DNA from: an uncultured Lysobacteraceae bacterium
Lineage (GTDB): Bacteria; Pseudomonadota; Gammaproteobacteria; Xanthomonadales; Xanthomonadaceae
Assembly (NCBI GenBank): GCA_937897645.1
Contig: CALCNV010000070.1
Coordinates: forward strand, 1-54,958
DNA: 54,958 bases
Reading direction: 5' to 3'
Each line of letters starts with the position of its first letter. Positions within the stretch are counted from its first letter, which is position 1. Below, in pieces: positions 1-8,652 of the stretch. The notes under the pieces are model-generated. The model did no database searches, was not told the origin of the DNA, and was given only the letters and a program-made list of their open reading frames with translations. A program made the translations under genes and the position numbers.

Positions 1-56
1 GCTTCAGCCCCGACAGCTCTTCGCGGAGAGCTGTCGGGGCTGAAGCCCCTCCCACA
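1..56. repeat. Palindromic repeat, GGGGCTTCAGCCCC type (copy 1, cut by window start)
   Basis: A long perfect stem: GCTTCAGCCCCGACAGCTCT pairs with its reverse complement across a 6-nt loop, followed by CCCTCCCACA. The same element recurs near 28010, 46734 and 46915, so it is a dispersed REP-like family and not a gene-specific terminator. Its left end lies outside the window. Confidence 0.9.
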
Positions 57-83
57 AGGGCAAGGCCCTCCCGCACTCGCGAC

Positions 84-100
84 GTGATTTCGCATATCAC
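84..100. promoter_or_regulatory. Small inverted repeat upstream of the ABC exporter
   Basis: GTGAT-N7-ATCAC forms a short inverted repeat 22 bp before the preferred ATG at 123. A CACAAT box at 112-117 could be a -10 element. It may be an operator, but there is only one copy and no regulator gene next to it, so the call is tentative. Confidence 0.3.
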
Positions 101-122
101 GGGCACCACGGCACAATGCGGC

Positions 123-2021
123 ATGGCCTCGCCCTCCCCCTCGACCCCTGCCACGGGCGCATTACCGCCCAAGCGCAGCAACAAGACCGGCCCCAGCCTG
201 CGCGAACGCTTCGATGCGATGCGCAACCTGCGCCCCTTCCTCAAGCAGATATGGGCCACCAGCCCGTGGCTGACCACCGCCAGCATGGGCCTGCGCCTGG
301 TGCGCGCATTGCTGCCCATCGTGATGCTGTACATCGGCAAGCTGATCATCGACGAAGCCGTGCGCCTGGTCGCCCTTGGACTCGGCTTCGACAGCCTTGG
401 CGAAGCCTGGCACAGCGGACAACTCGATCACTTGGTGTGGTTGCTGGGACTGGAATTCGCACTGGCAATCCTGTCTGACCTGCTCGGCCGCATGGTCAGC
501 TATGCGGACGCACTGTTGTCGGAACTGTTCACCAATGCTACTAGCATCCGCCTGATGGAACACGCGGCCACGCTGGACCTGGAAGACTTCGAAGACCCCG
601 ACCTGCAGGACAAGCTGGACCGTGCGCGTCGCCAGACCATGGGCCGCATGAACTTGATGAGCATGCTGTTCGGCCAGGTGCAGGACGCGATCACCGTGGT
701 CAGCTTCGCCGCCGGCCTGTTGATCTACGCGCCGTGGCTGATCGCCTTGCTGGCGGTCGCGCTGATTCCCGCCTTCATCGGCGAAGCGCATTTCAACGCG
801 ATGGGCTATTCGCTCAATTTCGCGTGGACACCGGAACGCCGCCAGCTGGAATACGTGCGCCAGACCGGTGCCAGCGTCGAAAGCGCCAAGGAGGTGAAGA
901 TCTTCAACCTCCACCACTTCCTGATCGCGCGCTACCGCACGCTGGCCGACAAGTTCTTCAAGGCCAATCGCACGCTGGCGAAAAAGCGGGCGATCTGGGG
1001 CGCGCTGTTCGCCGCGCTGGGCACGCTGGGTTATTACATCGCCTATGCCTACATCGCCTGGCGCACGGTGCGCGGCGACTTCACCATCGGCGACCTGACC
1101 TTCCTCGCCGGCAGTTTCCGCAGGCTGCGGCAATTGCTGGAAGGCTTGCTCGTCGGATTCTCACAAGTCGCGAGCCAGGCGCTGTACCTGGACGACCTAT
1201 TCTCGTTCTTCGAGATCGAGCCGGAAATCAAGTCACCCGAGAATCCCGTCGCCATTCCCAAGCCGATCACGCGCGGCTTCGTGTTCGAGAACGTGGGTTT
1301 CCGTTATCCCGATGCGGAACGCTGGGCAGTGCGCCATCTCGATTTCGAACTGCGCGCGGGCGAAGTGCTGGCGCTGGTCGGCGAAAACGGCGCAGGCAAG
1401 ACCACGTTGGTGAAGTTGCTGGCACGCCTGTACGACCCGGACGAAGGCCGCATCCTGCTGGATGGCATCGACCTGCGCGACTACGACATCGACGAACTGC
1501 GTGCCAATATCGGCGTGATCTTCCAGGACTTCGTGCGCTACCACCTGACTGCGGGCGAGAACATCGGCGTCGGCCAGATCGATCACATGGACGATCAGGC
1601 GCGCATCCGCGACGCCGCACGGCGTGCGATGGCGGACGAGGTGATCGACTCGCTTCCCAACGGCTATGACCAGTTGATAGGGCGTCGTTTCAAGACTGGC
1701 GTGGACCTGTCCGGCGGCCAATGGCAGAAGATCGCCATCGCCCGCGCCTACATGCGCGACGCGCAGGTGATGATCCTGGACGAGCCGACGGCGGCGCTGG
1801 ACGCGCGCTCGGAGTTCGAGGTGTTCCAGCGCTTCAAGGAACTGTCGGACGATCGCACCGCGGTACTGATCTCGCACCGTTTCTCCAGCGTGCGCATGGC
1901 GGACCGCATCCTGGTCTTGGACCAGGGCCAGTTGGAAGCCAGTGGCACGCATGAGGAATTGCTGTCGCAGGGCGGGCGTTATGCGGAATTGTTTGAGTTG
2001 CAGGCGGCGGGGTATCGTTGA
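123..2021 (+). CDS. ABC transporter, fused permease and ATPase (type I exporter)
   Basis: A half-size ABC exporter of about 632 aa. An N-terminal membrane domain (roughly the first 340 residues, several hydrophobic helices) is followed by a nucleotide-binding domain. Walker A is GENGAGKT (encoded near 1380), the signature is LSGGQWQKIAIARA, Walker B is VMILDEPTAALD and the switch histidine lies in LISHRF. Family members dimerise in the inner membrane and export lipids, peptides or drugs; the substrate cannot be read from sequence. The frame is open back to a GTG at 84, but the ATG at 123 opens a more usual N-terminus and has a -10-like CACAAT just upstream. It stands alone, with a dispersed repeat on each side. 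Confidence 0.9.
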   Translation: MASPSPSTPATGALPPKRSNKTGPSLRERFDAMRNLRPFLKQIWATSPWLTTASMGLRLVRALLPIVMLYIGKLIIDEAVRLVALGLGFDSLGEAWHSGQLDHLVWLLGLEFALAILSDLLGRMVSYADALLSELFTNATSIRLMEHAATLDLEDFEDPDLQDKLDRARRQTMGRMNLMSMLFGQVQDAITVVSFAAGLLIYAPWLIALLAVALIPAFIGEAHFNAMGYSLNFAWTPERRQLEYVRQTGASVESAKEVKIFNLHHFLIARYRTLADKFFKANRTLAKKRAIWGALFAALGTLGYYIAYAYIAWRTVRGDFTIGDLTFLAGSFRRLRQLLEGLLVGFSQVASQALYLDDLFSFFEIEPEIKSPENPVAIPKPITRGFVFENVGFRYPDAERWAVRHLDFELRAGEVLALVGENGAGKTTLVKLLARLYDPDEGRILLDGIDLRDYDIDELRANIGVIFQDFVRYHLTAGENIGVGQIDHMDDQARIRDAARRAMADEVIDSLPNGYDQLIGRRFKTGVDLSGGQWQKIAIARAYMRDAQVMILDEPTAALDARSEFEVFQRFKELSDDRTAVLISHRFSSVRMADRILVLDQGQLEASGTHEELLSQGGRYAELFELQAAGYR

Positions 2022-2293
2022 TTTGCTGTCAGATGCTCAAAATTCTTCAAATAGCTATAAAAATAAGGACGTCATCCCGGCGAACGCCGGGACCCAAGCT
2101 GGGCCAAGGCGATCCTGTCGCAGGTGCATTTTCCTCGGTTCAACTTGGGTCCCGGCGTTCGCCGGGATGACGATCAATATTTTCATGGCGACTCCAATTC
2201 CCGTCTTTTCCATGATGACGCTTTGTTTATGTCGAGTGAGCGAAGATAGCCCCACCCATATTTCCAACAACGCACAGACATAGAGACAAGCAC
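2022..2293. other. Intergenic region with a mobile palindrome, no gene
   Basis: About 270 bp between the ABC exporter and the sugar dehydrogenase. The middle is a GTCATCCC-type palindrome (2070-2172). The rest is AT-richer, with no RBS-preceded reading frame of credible composition. Open frames here on both strands translate the palindrome itself (VIPANAGTQ / VPAFAGMT), the usual artefact of this repeat. Confidence 0.8.
2070..2172. repeat. GTCATCCC...GGGATGAC palindromic repeat (copy 1)
   Basis: CGTCATCCCGGCGAACGCCG... at the left end is mirrored by ...CGGCGTTCGCCGGGATGACG at the right, with inner arms CCCAAGCT / AACTTGGG. Two variants of the same family lie at 9306-9430 and 12095-12180. Confidence 0.9.
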
Positions 2294-3481
2294 ATGTCCC
2301 CCACCCTGCAACGCTGCCTCCTCACCTTCGCCATCGCAACTTCATTGGCCGCCTGCAAACCTGCCGCCACGGCAGAAACTGCCGCTGCGCTAGCATCCGC
2401 TCCGAAATCAGCGCAGGCAATGGCCAGCCAGGCCGGGGAGATGAAAGTGACGGAGGTCGCTCGCGGCTTGGAGCATCCCTGGGCCATGGCCTTCCTGCCC
2501 GACGGTTCACTGCTGGTCACCGAGCGCGCTGGACGCCTGCGCAAGGTCGGCACCGATGGCAGCATTTCCGCGCCACTGACCGGCGTGCCTACGGTATTCG
2601 CCGAGGGCCAAGGTGGATTACTGGACGTGATGCTGTCACCGAACTTCGCCGCCGACCAGCGCATCTATTTGAGTTACGCCGAACCGGGCGACAACGGCAC
2701 CGCCGGCACCGCCGTGGCGTCCGCGACACTGGGCACGGCCGGACTGACTGACGTGAAAGTGATCTACCAACAGCAACCCAAGCTGGAAGGCGACGGCCAC
2801 TTCGGTTCGCGACTGGCGTTCGACGGGCAAGGCCACCTGTTCATCAGCCAGGGCGAACGCCAGAAGCGTCCCACGTCGCAGAAGCTGGACATGCTGCAAG
2901 GAAAACTGGTGCGCGTGGACCTGCAAGGCGGTGTGCCAAAGGACAATCCTTTCGTCGGACAGGCCGATGCGCGCCCGGAAATCTGGAGCTACGGCCATCG
3001 CAACATGCAGGGCATGGCCTTCGACCCCCGCACCGGCAAGCTGTGGCAGAGCGAACACGGCCCGCGCGGGGGCGACGAACTCAACCTGCCACAGCCAGGC
3101 AAGAACTACGGCTGGCCCATCATCACCCACGGCATCAATTACTCGGGCATGCGTATTCCCGAAGCCATCGGTTCGGCGAAGGAAGGCATGGAGCAACCCC
3201 ACCACGTCTGGGAGAAATCACCGGCGCTCAGCGGCATGGCGTTCTATACCGGTCGGCCGGGCACGCCCTGGAATGACAGCCTGTTCCTGGGCTCGTTGGC
3301 GGAACGCAACCTTATCCGTTTGAGCCTGCAGGGCGATGCCATCGTCGGCGAAGAGCGCCTGTTGAACGAGATTGGCGAACGTGTCCGCGATGTGCGCGTC
3401 GGCCCTGACGATGCGATCTACGTGTTGACGGATGAAGAGGACGGCAAGTTGCTGAAAATTGAACCGCCGGCAACCAAATAG
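2294..3481 (+). CDS. PQQ-dependent aldose sugar dehydrogenase (YliI/Asd-like lipoprotein)
   Basis: A 395-aa member of the glucose/sorbosone dehydrogenase beta-propeller family, which oxidises aldoses in the periplasm with PQQ and passes electrons to the respiratory chain. The N-terminus is a lipoprotein signal with lipobox LAAC about 20 residues in, so the protein should be membrane-anchored outside the cytoplasm. Typical motifs are LEHPWAMAFLPDG near the start, GQGGLLDV, GHFGSRLAFD, YGHRNMQGM and SEHGPRGGDELN. It is monocistronic, with a 40-bp gap to the next small secreted protein. No pqq synthesis genes are in view. Confidence 0.88.
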   Translation: MSPTLQRCLLTFAIATSLAACKPAATAETAAALASAPKSAQAMASQAGEMKVTEVARGLEHPWAMAFLPDGSLLVTERAGRLRKVGTDGSISAPLTGVPTVFAEGQGGLLDVMLSPNFAADQRIYLSYAEPGDNGTAGTAVASATLGTAGLTDVKVIYQQQPKLEGDGHFGSRLAFDGQGHLFISQGERQKRPTSQKLDMLQGKLVRVDLQGGVPKDNPFVGQADARPEIWSYGHRNMQGMAFDPRTGKLWQSEHGPRGGDELNLPQPGKNYGWPIITHGINYSGMRIPEAIGSAKEGMEQPHHVWEKSPALSGMAFYTGRPGTPWNDSLFLGSLAERNLIRLSLQGDAIVGEERLLNEIGERVRDVRVGPDDAIYVLTDEEDGKLLKIEPPATK

Positions 3482-3521
3482 TCCGGCCATCCATCAGTTT
3501 GTTTCAGCTACGAGGGAACCC

Positions 3522-3905
3522 ATGCCTACCCGACTAATCCTGGCGCTTTTGCTGTTGCTGCCATCCATTTCCGTGCATGCCGCACCGGACATCGGGTTTG
3601 CAGAGGCCAAACGCCTTGCCGACCAGGACGAAGCGTCTCTCACTCCGCAACAGATGGAGACACTGGTTGCCTCGCAGGCCGCGATACTGGATGCGGGTGC
3701 GGCAGCGTGTGCGACCCCAAGGCCCGACCTGTCGCCCTTCGTGGTCGTGGCCGAACTGGATGCCGACGGCAAGATCGTGCGGACCTGGCTGCAGGGCGAT
3801 TCGCCACTGGCAATCTGCTTTCGCAAGTACGTTGCCGAACGCTCGGTCGTACCGCCACCGCGCAGCCCGTTCTATGCGTCCGTCGAGCTGTCATTCACTC
3901 CGTGA
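3522..3905 (+). CDS. Small secreted protein of unknown function
   Basis: 127 aa starting at the ATG after a GAGGGA ribosome site; the open frame continues upstream to 3459 but that part is not needed. The first 20 residues form a clear Sec signal peptide ending near VHAAPD. The mature part has two cysteines (TPRPD is preceded by AACA; later LAICFRKY) that could form a disulfide, and a central VVAELDADGKIVRTWLQGDSP segment typical of small periplasmic proteins. I do not recognise a family. It follows the sugar dehydrogenase by 40 bp on the same strand. Confidence 0.7.
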   Translation: MPTRLILALLLLLPSISVHAAPDIGFAEAKRLADQDEASLTPQQMETLVASQAAILDAGAAACATPRPDLSPFVVVAELDADGKIVRTWLQGDSPLAICFRKYVAERSVVPPPRSPFYASVELSFTP

Positions 3906-3914
3906 CGGATCGCA

Positions 3915-4712
3915 TCACTCGATGGTGAAGCGATCACCGTCGAGCATTGCAGGGAAGCGTTCGCGATGTGCCGCCAGCGCAGCCGCGGAAATCACCGTAC
4001 TGACCACGCCCTCATCGATGCTGGTTTCCACCAGCGGTTGGCCCATGAAATCGATCACCGCGCTGTCACCTGAATACTCAAGCTTGTTGCCGTCGGTGCC
4101 GACGCGATTCACTGCTGCCACGTAGCACAGGTTCTCAATGGCGCGGGCGCGCAACAGCGTCTTCCAGGCATAGGCGCGCGCGGACGGCCAGTTGGCGACG
4201 AACAGTTGCAGGTCGAAATCCAGCTGCCCTGCCCGCTCCACGTCGTAACGGTTGCGCGAATACACCGGGAAACGCAGGTCGTAGCAGACCAGCGGATTGA
4301 TGCGCCAACCTTTCCATTCGACCGTCAGACGCTCGTTGCCTGCCGCGTAGCGTTTGTGTTCGCCTGCAAAACGGAACAGGTGGCGCTTGTCGTAGTACTG
4401 CAGGCCACCGTCAGGCGTAGCCCAGAGCAGGCGGTTGAACACACCATCGGAAGTTTGCAGCTGCACGCTGCCGGTGACTGCCGCCCCGAGCGCGGCGGCC
4501 TGCTCGCGGATCCACGCCACCGTGGGGCCGTCCATGCCTTCGGCCTTGTCGATGGCATCGTTACTGAAGCCACTGGTGAAGGTCTCGGGCAGGATCACCA
4601 GGTCGGTGTTTCCGGCCAGCGGCTTGATCAAGTCGCCGTAGTATTCGCGGTTGCCGGCGGGATCGTGCCAGCGGGTGGCGCCTTGTACCAGGGAAATTCT
4701 CAGGTCTTGCAT
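3915..4712 (-). CDS. Carbon-nitrogen hydrolase, probable omega-amidase (YafV/Nit2-like)
   Basis: A 265-aa nitrilase-superfamily enzyme. The Glu-Lys-Cys catalytic triad is visible as E43 (LPETF), K109 (YYDKRHLF) and C143 (VCYDLRFP). KRHLF and YDLRFP are the forms seen in omega-amidases, which hydrolyse alpha-ketoglutaramate or alpha-ketosuccinamate to the keto acid and ammonia. It sits downstream of, and on the same strand as, a methionine/glutamine-type aminotransferase. The enzyme would remove the alpha-ketoglutaramate made when glutamine is the amino donor. Function is from family and context; activity on other amides cannot be excluded. Confidence 0.85.
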   Translation of the reverse strand: MQDLRISLVQGATRWHDPAGNREYYGDLIKPLAGNTDLVILPETFTSGFSNDAIDKAEGMDGPTVAWIREQAAALGAAVTGSVQLQTSDGVFNRLLWATPDGGLQYYDKRHLFRFAGEHKRYAAGNERLTVEWKGWRINPLVCYDLRFPVYSRNRYDVERAGQLDFDLQLFVANWPSARAYAWKTLLRARAIENLCYVAAVNRVGTDGNKLEYSGDSAVIDFMGQPLVETSIDEGVVSTVISAAALAAHRERFPAMLDGDRFTIE

Positions 4713-4756
4713 TGCTTGCCTCTACGGATGTTTTTCGCTCGGATGCCGTGTACTTG

Positions 4757-4828
4757 GCGTAGGAGCGACATAAGTCGCGACTGATTGCTCCAACGGCGTT
4801 TCGGTCGCGACTTACGTCGCTCCTACGC
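4757..4828. repeat. GTAGGAGCGAC...GTCGCTCCTAC palindromic repeat (copy 1)
   Basis: GCGTAGGAGCGACATAAGTC at the left is mirrored by GACTTACGTCGCTCCTACGC at the right, enclosing a 30-nt loop. It lies between the aminotransferase and the omega-amidase. Related half or full copies are at 15675, 24633 and 31308-31466. Confidence 0.9.
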
Positions 4829-4839
4829 GCGCGCTGGTG

Positions 4840-5988
4840 TCAAAGTTTCAGCAAGCGCTCCACCGCGGCGTCCATCGTCGCATCGTTCTTGGCGAAGCAA
4901 AGCCGCGCCAATCGCTGCCCTGCAGGCGGGGACTCGTAAAATGGAGACAGCGGTATGGCGGTGACGCCGTGTTCCACCGTCAGCCACTTCACGAACTCCG
5001 CGTCCGGCAGGTTGCTGACGGCCGAATAGTCCACGAGTTGGAAATAGCCGCCCGGCACCGGCAGCGGCTTCAGCTTGGTAGCCAGCAGTTGCTCGCGGAA
5101 ACGGTCACGCTTGGCCTGGTAGAACGCACCAAGCTGCTCGTAGTGTTCCGGTTCGTCGCGGATCATCGCGGCGAAGGCATGTTGCGCCGGCGAGAAACTG
5201 GTGAAGGTGTTGTACTGGTGCACCTTGCGGAACTCCGCCGACAGCGCCGGCGGCGCGATGGCGTAGCCGATCTTCCAGCCCGTGCAGTGGTAGGTCTTGC
5301 CGAAACTGGAAATGACGAAGGCGCGTTCGGCCAGCTCCGGGTAACGCAGTGCGGATTCGTGGCGACAGCCGTCGAAGACGATGTGTTCGTACACCTCGTC
5401 GGATACCAGCACGATGTCGGTGCCGCGCAGGATGTCGGCCAGCGTGGCCATGTCGGTTGCATCCAACATCGCGCCGGAAGGATTGTGCGGGCTGTTGACC
5501 ATCAGCATGCGCGTGCGCGGGGTGATGGCATCGCGCACTTTCTGCCAGTCCACCGCGAACGTCTGCGGATCCAGTGCTACGTGCACGGCCTTGGCACCCG
5601 CAAGGTCGATAGCGGGTTCGTAGCAGTCGTAGGCCGGGTCGAGCACGATGACTTCCTCGCCCGGGCGCACCACCGCGTGGATGGCGTTGAAGATGGCTTC
5701 GGTCGCGCCGCTGGTGACCGTGATCTCGGTGTCCGCGTTCACTTCACGCCCATAGCAGCGCAGGACTTTCTGCGCGATGGCCTGGCGCAACACCGGCACG
5801 CCGGTCATGGGCGCGTACTGGTTGTGGCCGTCGCGCATGGCGCGTGCCAGCTCATCCACCAGCCGCGCGGGGACGGCAAAATCCGGGAAGCCCTGGCCCA
5901 GGTTGACCGCGCCGTGTTCCGCCGCCAGTTGCGACATGACCGTGAAGATGGTGGTGCCCACCTTGGGCAATTTGGTGTCCAGGCGCAT
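4840..5988 (-). CDS. Fold-type I aminotransferase, methionine aminotransferase-like (YbdL type)
   Basis: 382 aa from the ATG at 5988 (MRLDTKLPKVGTTIF). The frame is open to 6069 but the extra 27 residues are not family-like and would overlap the divergent gene. PLP-binding landmarks are NSPHNPSG (about 166-173), SDEVYEH (D197) and the Schiff-base lysine K231 in SSFGKTYHCTGWK. The length and YAPMTGVPVLRQAIA motif fit the YbdL/kynurenine aminotransferase group, which transaminates 2-oxo-4-methylthiobutyrate with glutamine in methionine salvage. The neighbouring omega-amidase is the expected partner. Substrate range cannot be fixed from sequence. Confidence 0.87.
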   Translation of the reverse strand: MRLDTKLPKVGTTIFTVMSQLAAEHGAVNLGQGFPDFAVPARLVDELARAMRDGHNQYAPMTGVPVLRQAIAQKVLRCYGREVNADTEITVTSGATEAIFNAIHAVVRPGEEVIVLDPAYDCYEPAIDLAGAKAVHVALDPQTFAVDWQKVRDAITPRTRMLMVNSPHNPSGAMLDATDMATLADILRGTDIVLVSDEVYEHIVFDGCRHESALRYPELAERAFVISSFGKTYHCTGWKIGYAIAPPALSAEFRKVHQYNTFTSFSPAQHAFAAMIRDEPEHYEQLGAFYQAKRDRFREQLLATKLKPLPVPGGYFQLVDYSAVSNLPDAEFVKWLTVEHGVTAIPLSPFYESPPAGQRLARLCFAKNDATMDAAVERLLKL

Positions 5989-6052
5989 CCGCCGCTCCGT
6001 GTATTCGGGAATCAGGAGTGTACGCAATGCGGAAGAACGGCGATGATGGGGC

Positions 6053-6532
6053 ATGGATGGACGGGGCAAGAACGACGCGACGCTGACGGCGGAATTGGCC
6101 GCGGCCTATGCCTGCGCGCACTATTTCGTGAGCATCGGCCACCGCGAGTGGCTGTTCGGCGTGGGCCAGTTGGCCAGCGACATCGAACGCCAGCTGGGTG
6201 CAGCCTCCTACACCTTCATCACCGCCTGGAATCCAGCCCCGGAGGCGGCCAGCGTGGCCGAGAACATGGAGGCCGACCTGCGCCTGCAGGCCCGCCTGAA
6301 GCAGACCGGGCATGCCCATCATTCTTCGCTGGGCAGCAACGCCCAAGGCGGCGCGGTCGAATATGGATGGGTCGTGCTGGACATGGGCGTTGAGGCGAGT
6401 GATGCACTGGCGCGGGAATTCAGCCAGGCCGGCCTGCTCTACTGGCAGCACGGTGAGCCGGTGCGGCTGCGCATGCTGTGGCCGCGACCCGCTAATGTCG
6501 CCGATGATCCTTACGTCGACTGGGCCGGTTAG
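6053..6532 (+). CDS. DUF3293-domain protein
   Basis: 159 aa, recognised as DUF3293 from FITAWNP in the first half and the following conserved NMEADLRLQARLK segment. No catalytic role is established for the family. Composition suggests a soluble cytoplasmic protein. It is divergent from the aminotransferase and ends 28 bp before ccmA on the same strand. Co-transcription with ccm is possible, but a -10-like box inside that gap argues that ccmA also has its own promoter. Start chosen at the first ATG. Confidence 0.75.
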   Translation: MDGRGKNDATLTAELAAAYACAHYFVSIGHREWLFGVGQLASDIERQLGAASYTFITAWNPAPEAASVAENMEADLRLQARLKQTGHAHHSSLGSNAQGGAVEYGWVVLDMGVEASDALAREFSQAGLLYWQHGEPVRLRMLWPRPANVADDPYVDWAG

Positions 6533-6546
6533 TGCCCCTGCGCCGA

Positions 6547-6552
6547 TACAAT
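6547..6552 (+). promoter_or_regulatory. Probable -10 box of the ccm operon
   Basis: TACAAT lies 8 bp before the ccmA ATG and no Shine-Dalgarno sequence intervenes. Transcription from it would start at or within a base or two of the A of the ATG, predicting a leaderless ccmA message. No good -35 is visible. Confidence 0.45.
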
Positions 6553-6560
6553 AGGCGCCG

Positions 6561-7205
6561 ATGACCGAACCCACGCACACACCACCCCCGCTGCTGGCTG
6601 CGCGTGGCCTGGTCTTCACACGCAACGACGAGCCCGTGTTCGGCCCCATCGATTTCCAAGTGGGCGCCGGCGAAGCACTGCTGGTCCAGGGCGGCAATGG
6701 CGCGGGCAAGACCACCCTGCTGCGCGTTCTGGCGGGCTTGTTGCGGGCCGACGCCGGTGAGGTGGATATAGACGGAAAACCGGCGCGGCCGGTCCTGCGT
6801 TCCCGCGCAATCGCCTACCTCGGCCACCTGCCGGCGCTGAAGGCAGACCTGGACGCCCTGCAGAACCTTGATTTCCTGTGTGGCCTGCACGGCCGTCGTG
6901 CCCGCCAGCTGCCCGGGGATGCGCTGGGCATGGTGGGACTGGCCGGCCATGAAGACAGCCTGGCGCGACAACTGTCCGCTGGCCAGAAAAAGCGCCTGTC
7001 GCTGGCCCGCCTGTGGCTGTCGCCCGCACCTTTGTGGCTGCTGGACGAGCCCTACGCCAACCTTGACCTGGACGGTATCAACCTGGTCAACCGCATGATC
7101 TCCGCGCACCTGCGCGATGGCGGCGCGGCGCTGGTCACCACGCACGGCGCGTATGCGGCCCCGCCGGTGCAGACGCGGATGCTGGTGCTGGAGCGAGCGG
7201 AATGA
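6561..7205 (+). CDS. ccmA: Heme exporter ATP-binding protein CcmA
   Basis: 214-aa ABC ATPase. Walker A is GGNGAGKTTLLR, the signature LSAGQKKRLSLARL is the form typical of CcmA, and Walker B is LWLLDEPYANLD. With CcmB it forms the ATPase of system I cytochrome c maturation, which frees holo-CcmE from CcmC in the inner membrane. It is the first gene of an unbroken ccmA-I order and overlaps ccmB by 4 bp (ATGA), indicating translational coupling. No ribosome site is seen before its ATG. Confidence 0.96.
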   Translation: MTEPTHTPPPLLAARGLVFTRNDEPVFGPIDFQVGAGEALLVQGGNGAGKTTLLRVLAGLLRADAGEVDIDGKPARPVLRSRAIAYLGHLPALKADLDALQNLDFLCGLHGRRARQLPGDALGMVGLAGHEDSLARQLSAGQKKRLSLARLWLSPAPLWLLDEPYANLDLDGINLVNRMISAHLRDGGAALVTTHGAYAAPPVQTRMLVLERAE

Positions 7206-7888
7206 CCAGCGCCCCCTCCCTCTTCCAGGCAGGCCATGCCCTGCTCACCCGCGACCTGCGCCTGCTGTGGCGGCGGCGCGGCGATGCGTTCCAGCCGGCA
7301 CTGTTCGCGCTGCTGGTGGTGGTGCTGTTCGCGCTGGCGCTGGGTGGCGAGCCGCAGGCGCTGGCGAAGGTCGCGCCCGCCGTGCTCTGGGTCGCGGTAC
7401 TGCTGGCGGGCCTGCTGTCGCTGGACACCCTGTTTCGTGGCGATGCGGAAGACGGTTCGCTGGAACAATGGATCCTTGCCCCCGTGCCGCTGGCATGGCT
7501 GGTGGCGGTGCGCGTGTTCAGCCATTGGCTGACCACGGCGGTGCCGCTGCTCATCACCACCCCGGTACTGGGCGAACTGCTGCATCTTCCGCATGCGCAG
7601 TTACCGGTGCTGATGGCGTCGCTTGCACTGGGCACGCCGCTGCTCAGCCTGCTGGGCGCGGTGGTCGCGGCGCTGACGGTCGGCATGAGGCGCTCTGGTA
7701 TCCTTGTCGCCCTGTTGGCGCTGCCGCTGTATGTCCCGGTGCTGGTGTTTGGCGCTGGCAGCGTCGCCGCCAGCGCACAGGGCCTGGACGCGGTGGGTGC
7801 CCTGCTTTTGCTGGCAGCCGGACTGGTGCTGGCGCTGGTACTCGCCCCCCTGGCCGCTGCCGCGGCGATCCGCATCGCATTGCACTGA
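7202..7888 (+). CDS. ccmB: Heme exporter membrane protein CcmB
   Basis: 228 aa, very hydrophobic with about six membrane helices, near the usual CcmB length of about 220. The motif DAEDGSLEQWILAP in the first third is a CcmB hallmark. It is the membrane partner of CcmA. Start overlaps the ccmA stop (ATGA), and ccmC begins 14 bp after its stop. Confidence 0.95.
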   Translation: MTSAPSLFQAGHALLTRDLRLLWRRRGDAFQPALFALLVVVLFALALGGEPQALAKVAPAVLWVAVLLAGLLSLDTLFRGDAEDGSLEQWILAPVPLAWLVAVRVFSHWLTTAVPLLITTPVLGELLHLPHAQLPVLMASLALGTPLLSLLGAVVAALTVGMRRSGILVALLALPLYVPVLVFGAGSVAASAQGLDAVGALLLLAAGLVLALVLAPLAAAAAIRIALH

Positions 7889-7902
7889 CGCATCTGGTCC
7901 GC

Positions 7903-8652
7903 ATGAATCCTGTTGTCCGCTGGTTCCACCAACTCGGCTCACCGCCTATTTTCGACCGCTTCGCGGCGCGCTGGGCACCGTGGAGTTATCTGCTGGCCCT
8001 GGTGCTGATGGGTTTCGGGCTGTGGCAGGCGTTGTTCGTGGTCCCGGCCGATTACCAGCAGGGCGACAGCTTCCGCATCCTCTACATCCACGTGCCCGCC
8101 GCGTGGATGAGCATGTTCATCTTCGGCCTCATGGCGTTCTACGCCGTCATTGCCCTGGTCTGGCGGATCAAGCTCTGCGAAATCCTGGCCATGGCCTGCG
8201 CACCCACCGGCGCGGCCTTCACCCTCATCACCCTGGCCACCGGTTCCATCTGGGGCAAGCCGATGTGGGGTGCGTGGTGGGATTGGGACCCGCGCCTGAC
8301 CACCGAACTCGTGCTGCTGTTCCTCTACCTGGGCGTCATCGGCCTGTACCACGCCATCGACGACCGCCGCAGCGCCGCGCGTGCCGCTGGCCTGCTCGCG
8401 ATCGTAGGCGTGGCCTTGCTGCCGGTGATCCGCTACTCGGTGGTGTGGTGGAATTCGCTGCACCAGGGCCAGACCATCCGCATGTTCGGCGAATCCAGCA
8501 TGGATGCCAGCATGATCATGCCGCTGTGGATCCTGGTGTTCGCCACCAAGTTCTGGTTCATCGGCTCGCTGCTGTCGCGCGCGCGCGCCGACAACCTGCG
8601 CCGTGAGGCAGGCAAGGACTGGGTGGCGAAACTTGCGCAGGTGGAACCATGA
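7903..8652 (+). CDS. ccmC: Heme exporter/ligating protein CcmC
   Basis: 249 aa starting at the ATG at 7903; a longer frame upstream is the shadow of ccmB. Six membrane helices and the tryptophan-rich WWD motif WGAWWDWDPRLT are clear, with conserved histidines flanking it (YIHVPAAWMS and NSLHQGQTIR). CcmC binds heme on the outer face of the membrane and attaches it to CcmE. It overlaps ccmD by 4 bp. Confidence 0.96.
   Translation: MNPVVRWFHQLGSPPIFDRFAARWAPWSYLLALVLMGFGLWQALFVVPADYQQGDSFRILYIHVPAAWMSMFIFGLMAFYAVIALVWRIKLCEILAMACAPTGAAFTLITLATGSIWGKPMWGAWWDWDPRLTTELVLLFLYLGVIGLYHAIDDRRSAARAAGLLAIVGVALLPVIRYSVVWWNSLHQGQTIRMFGESSMDASMIMPLWILVFATKFWFIGSLLSRARADNLRREAGKDWVAKLAQVEP

Noticed and set aside
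1942..2283. Open frames over the GTCATCCC palindrome
   Set aside because: They encode VIPANAGTQ / VPAFAGMT, the standard artefact of this repeat family, and lack a start signal.
4837..6393. 518-residue open frame on the plus strand opposite the aminotransferase
   Set aside because: It is antisense to a clearly recognisable enzyme, has no family features and a His/Arg/Gln-rich shadow composition typical of high-GC DNA.
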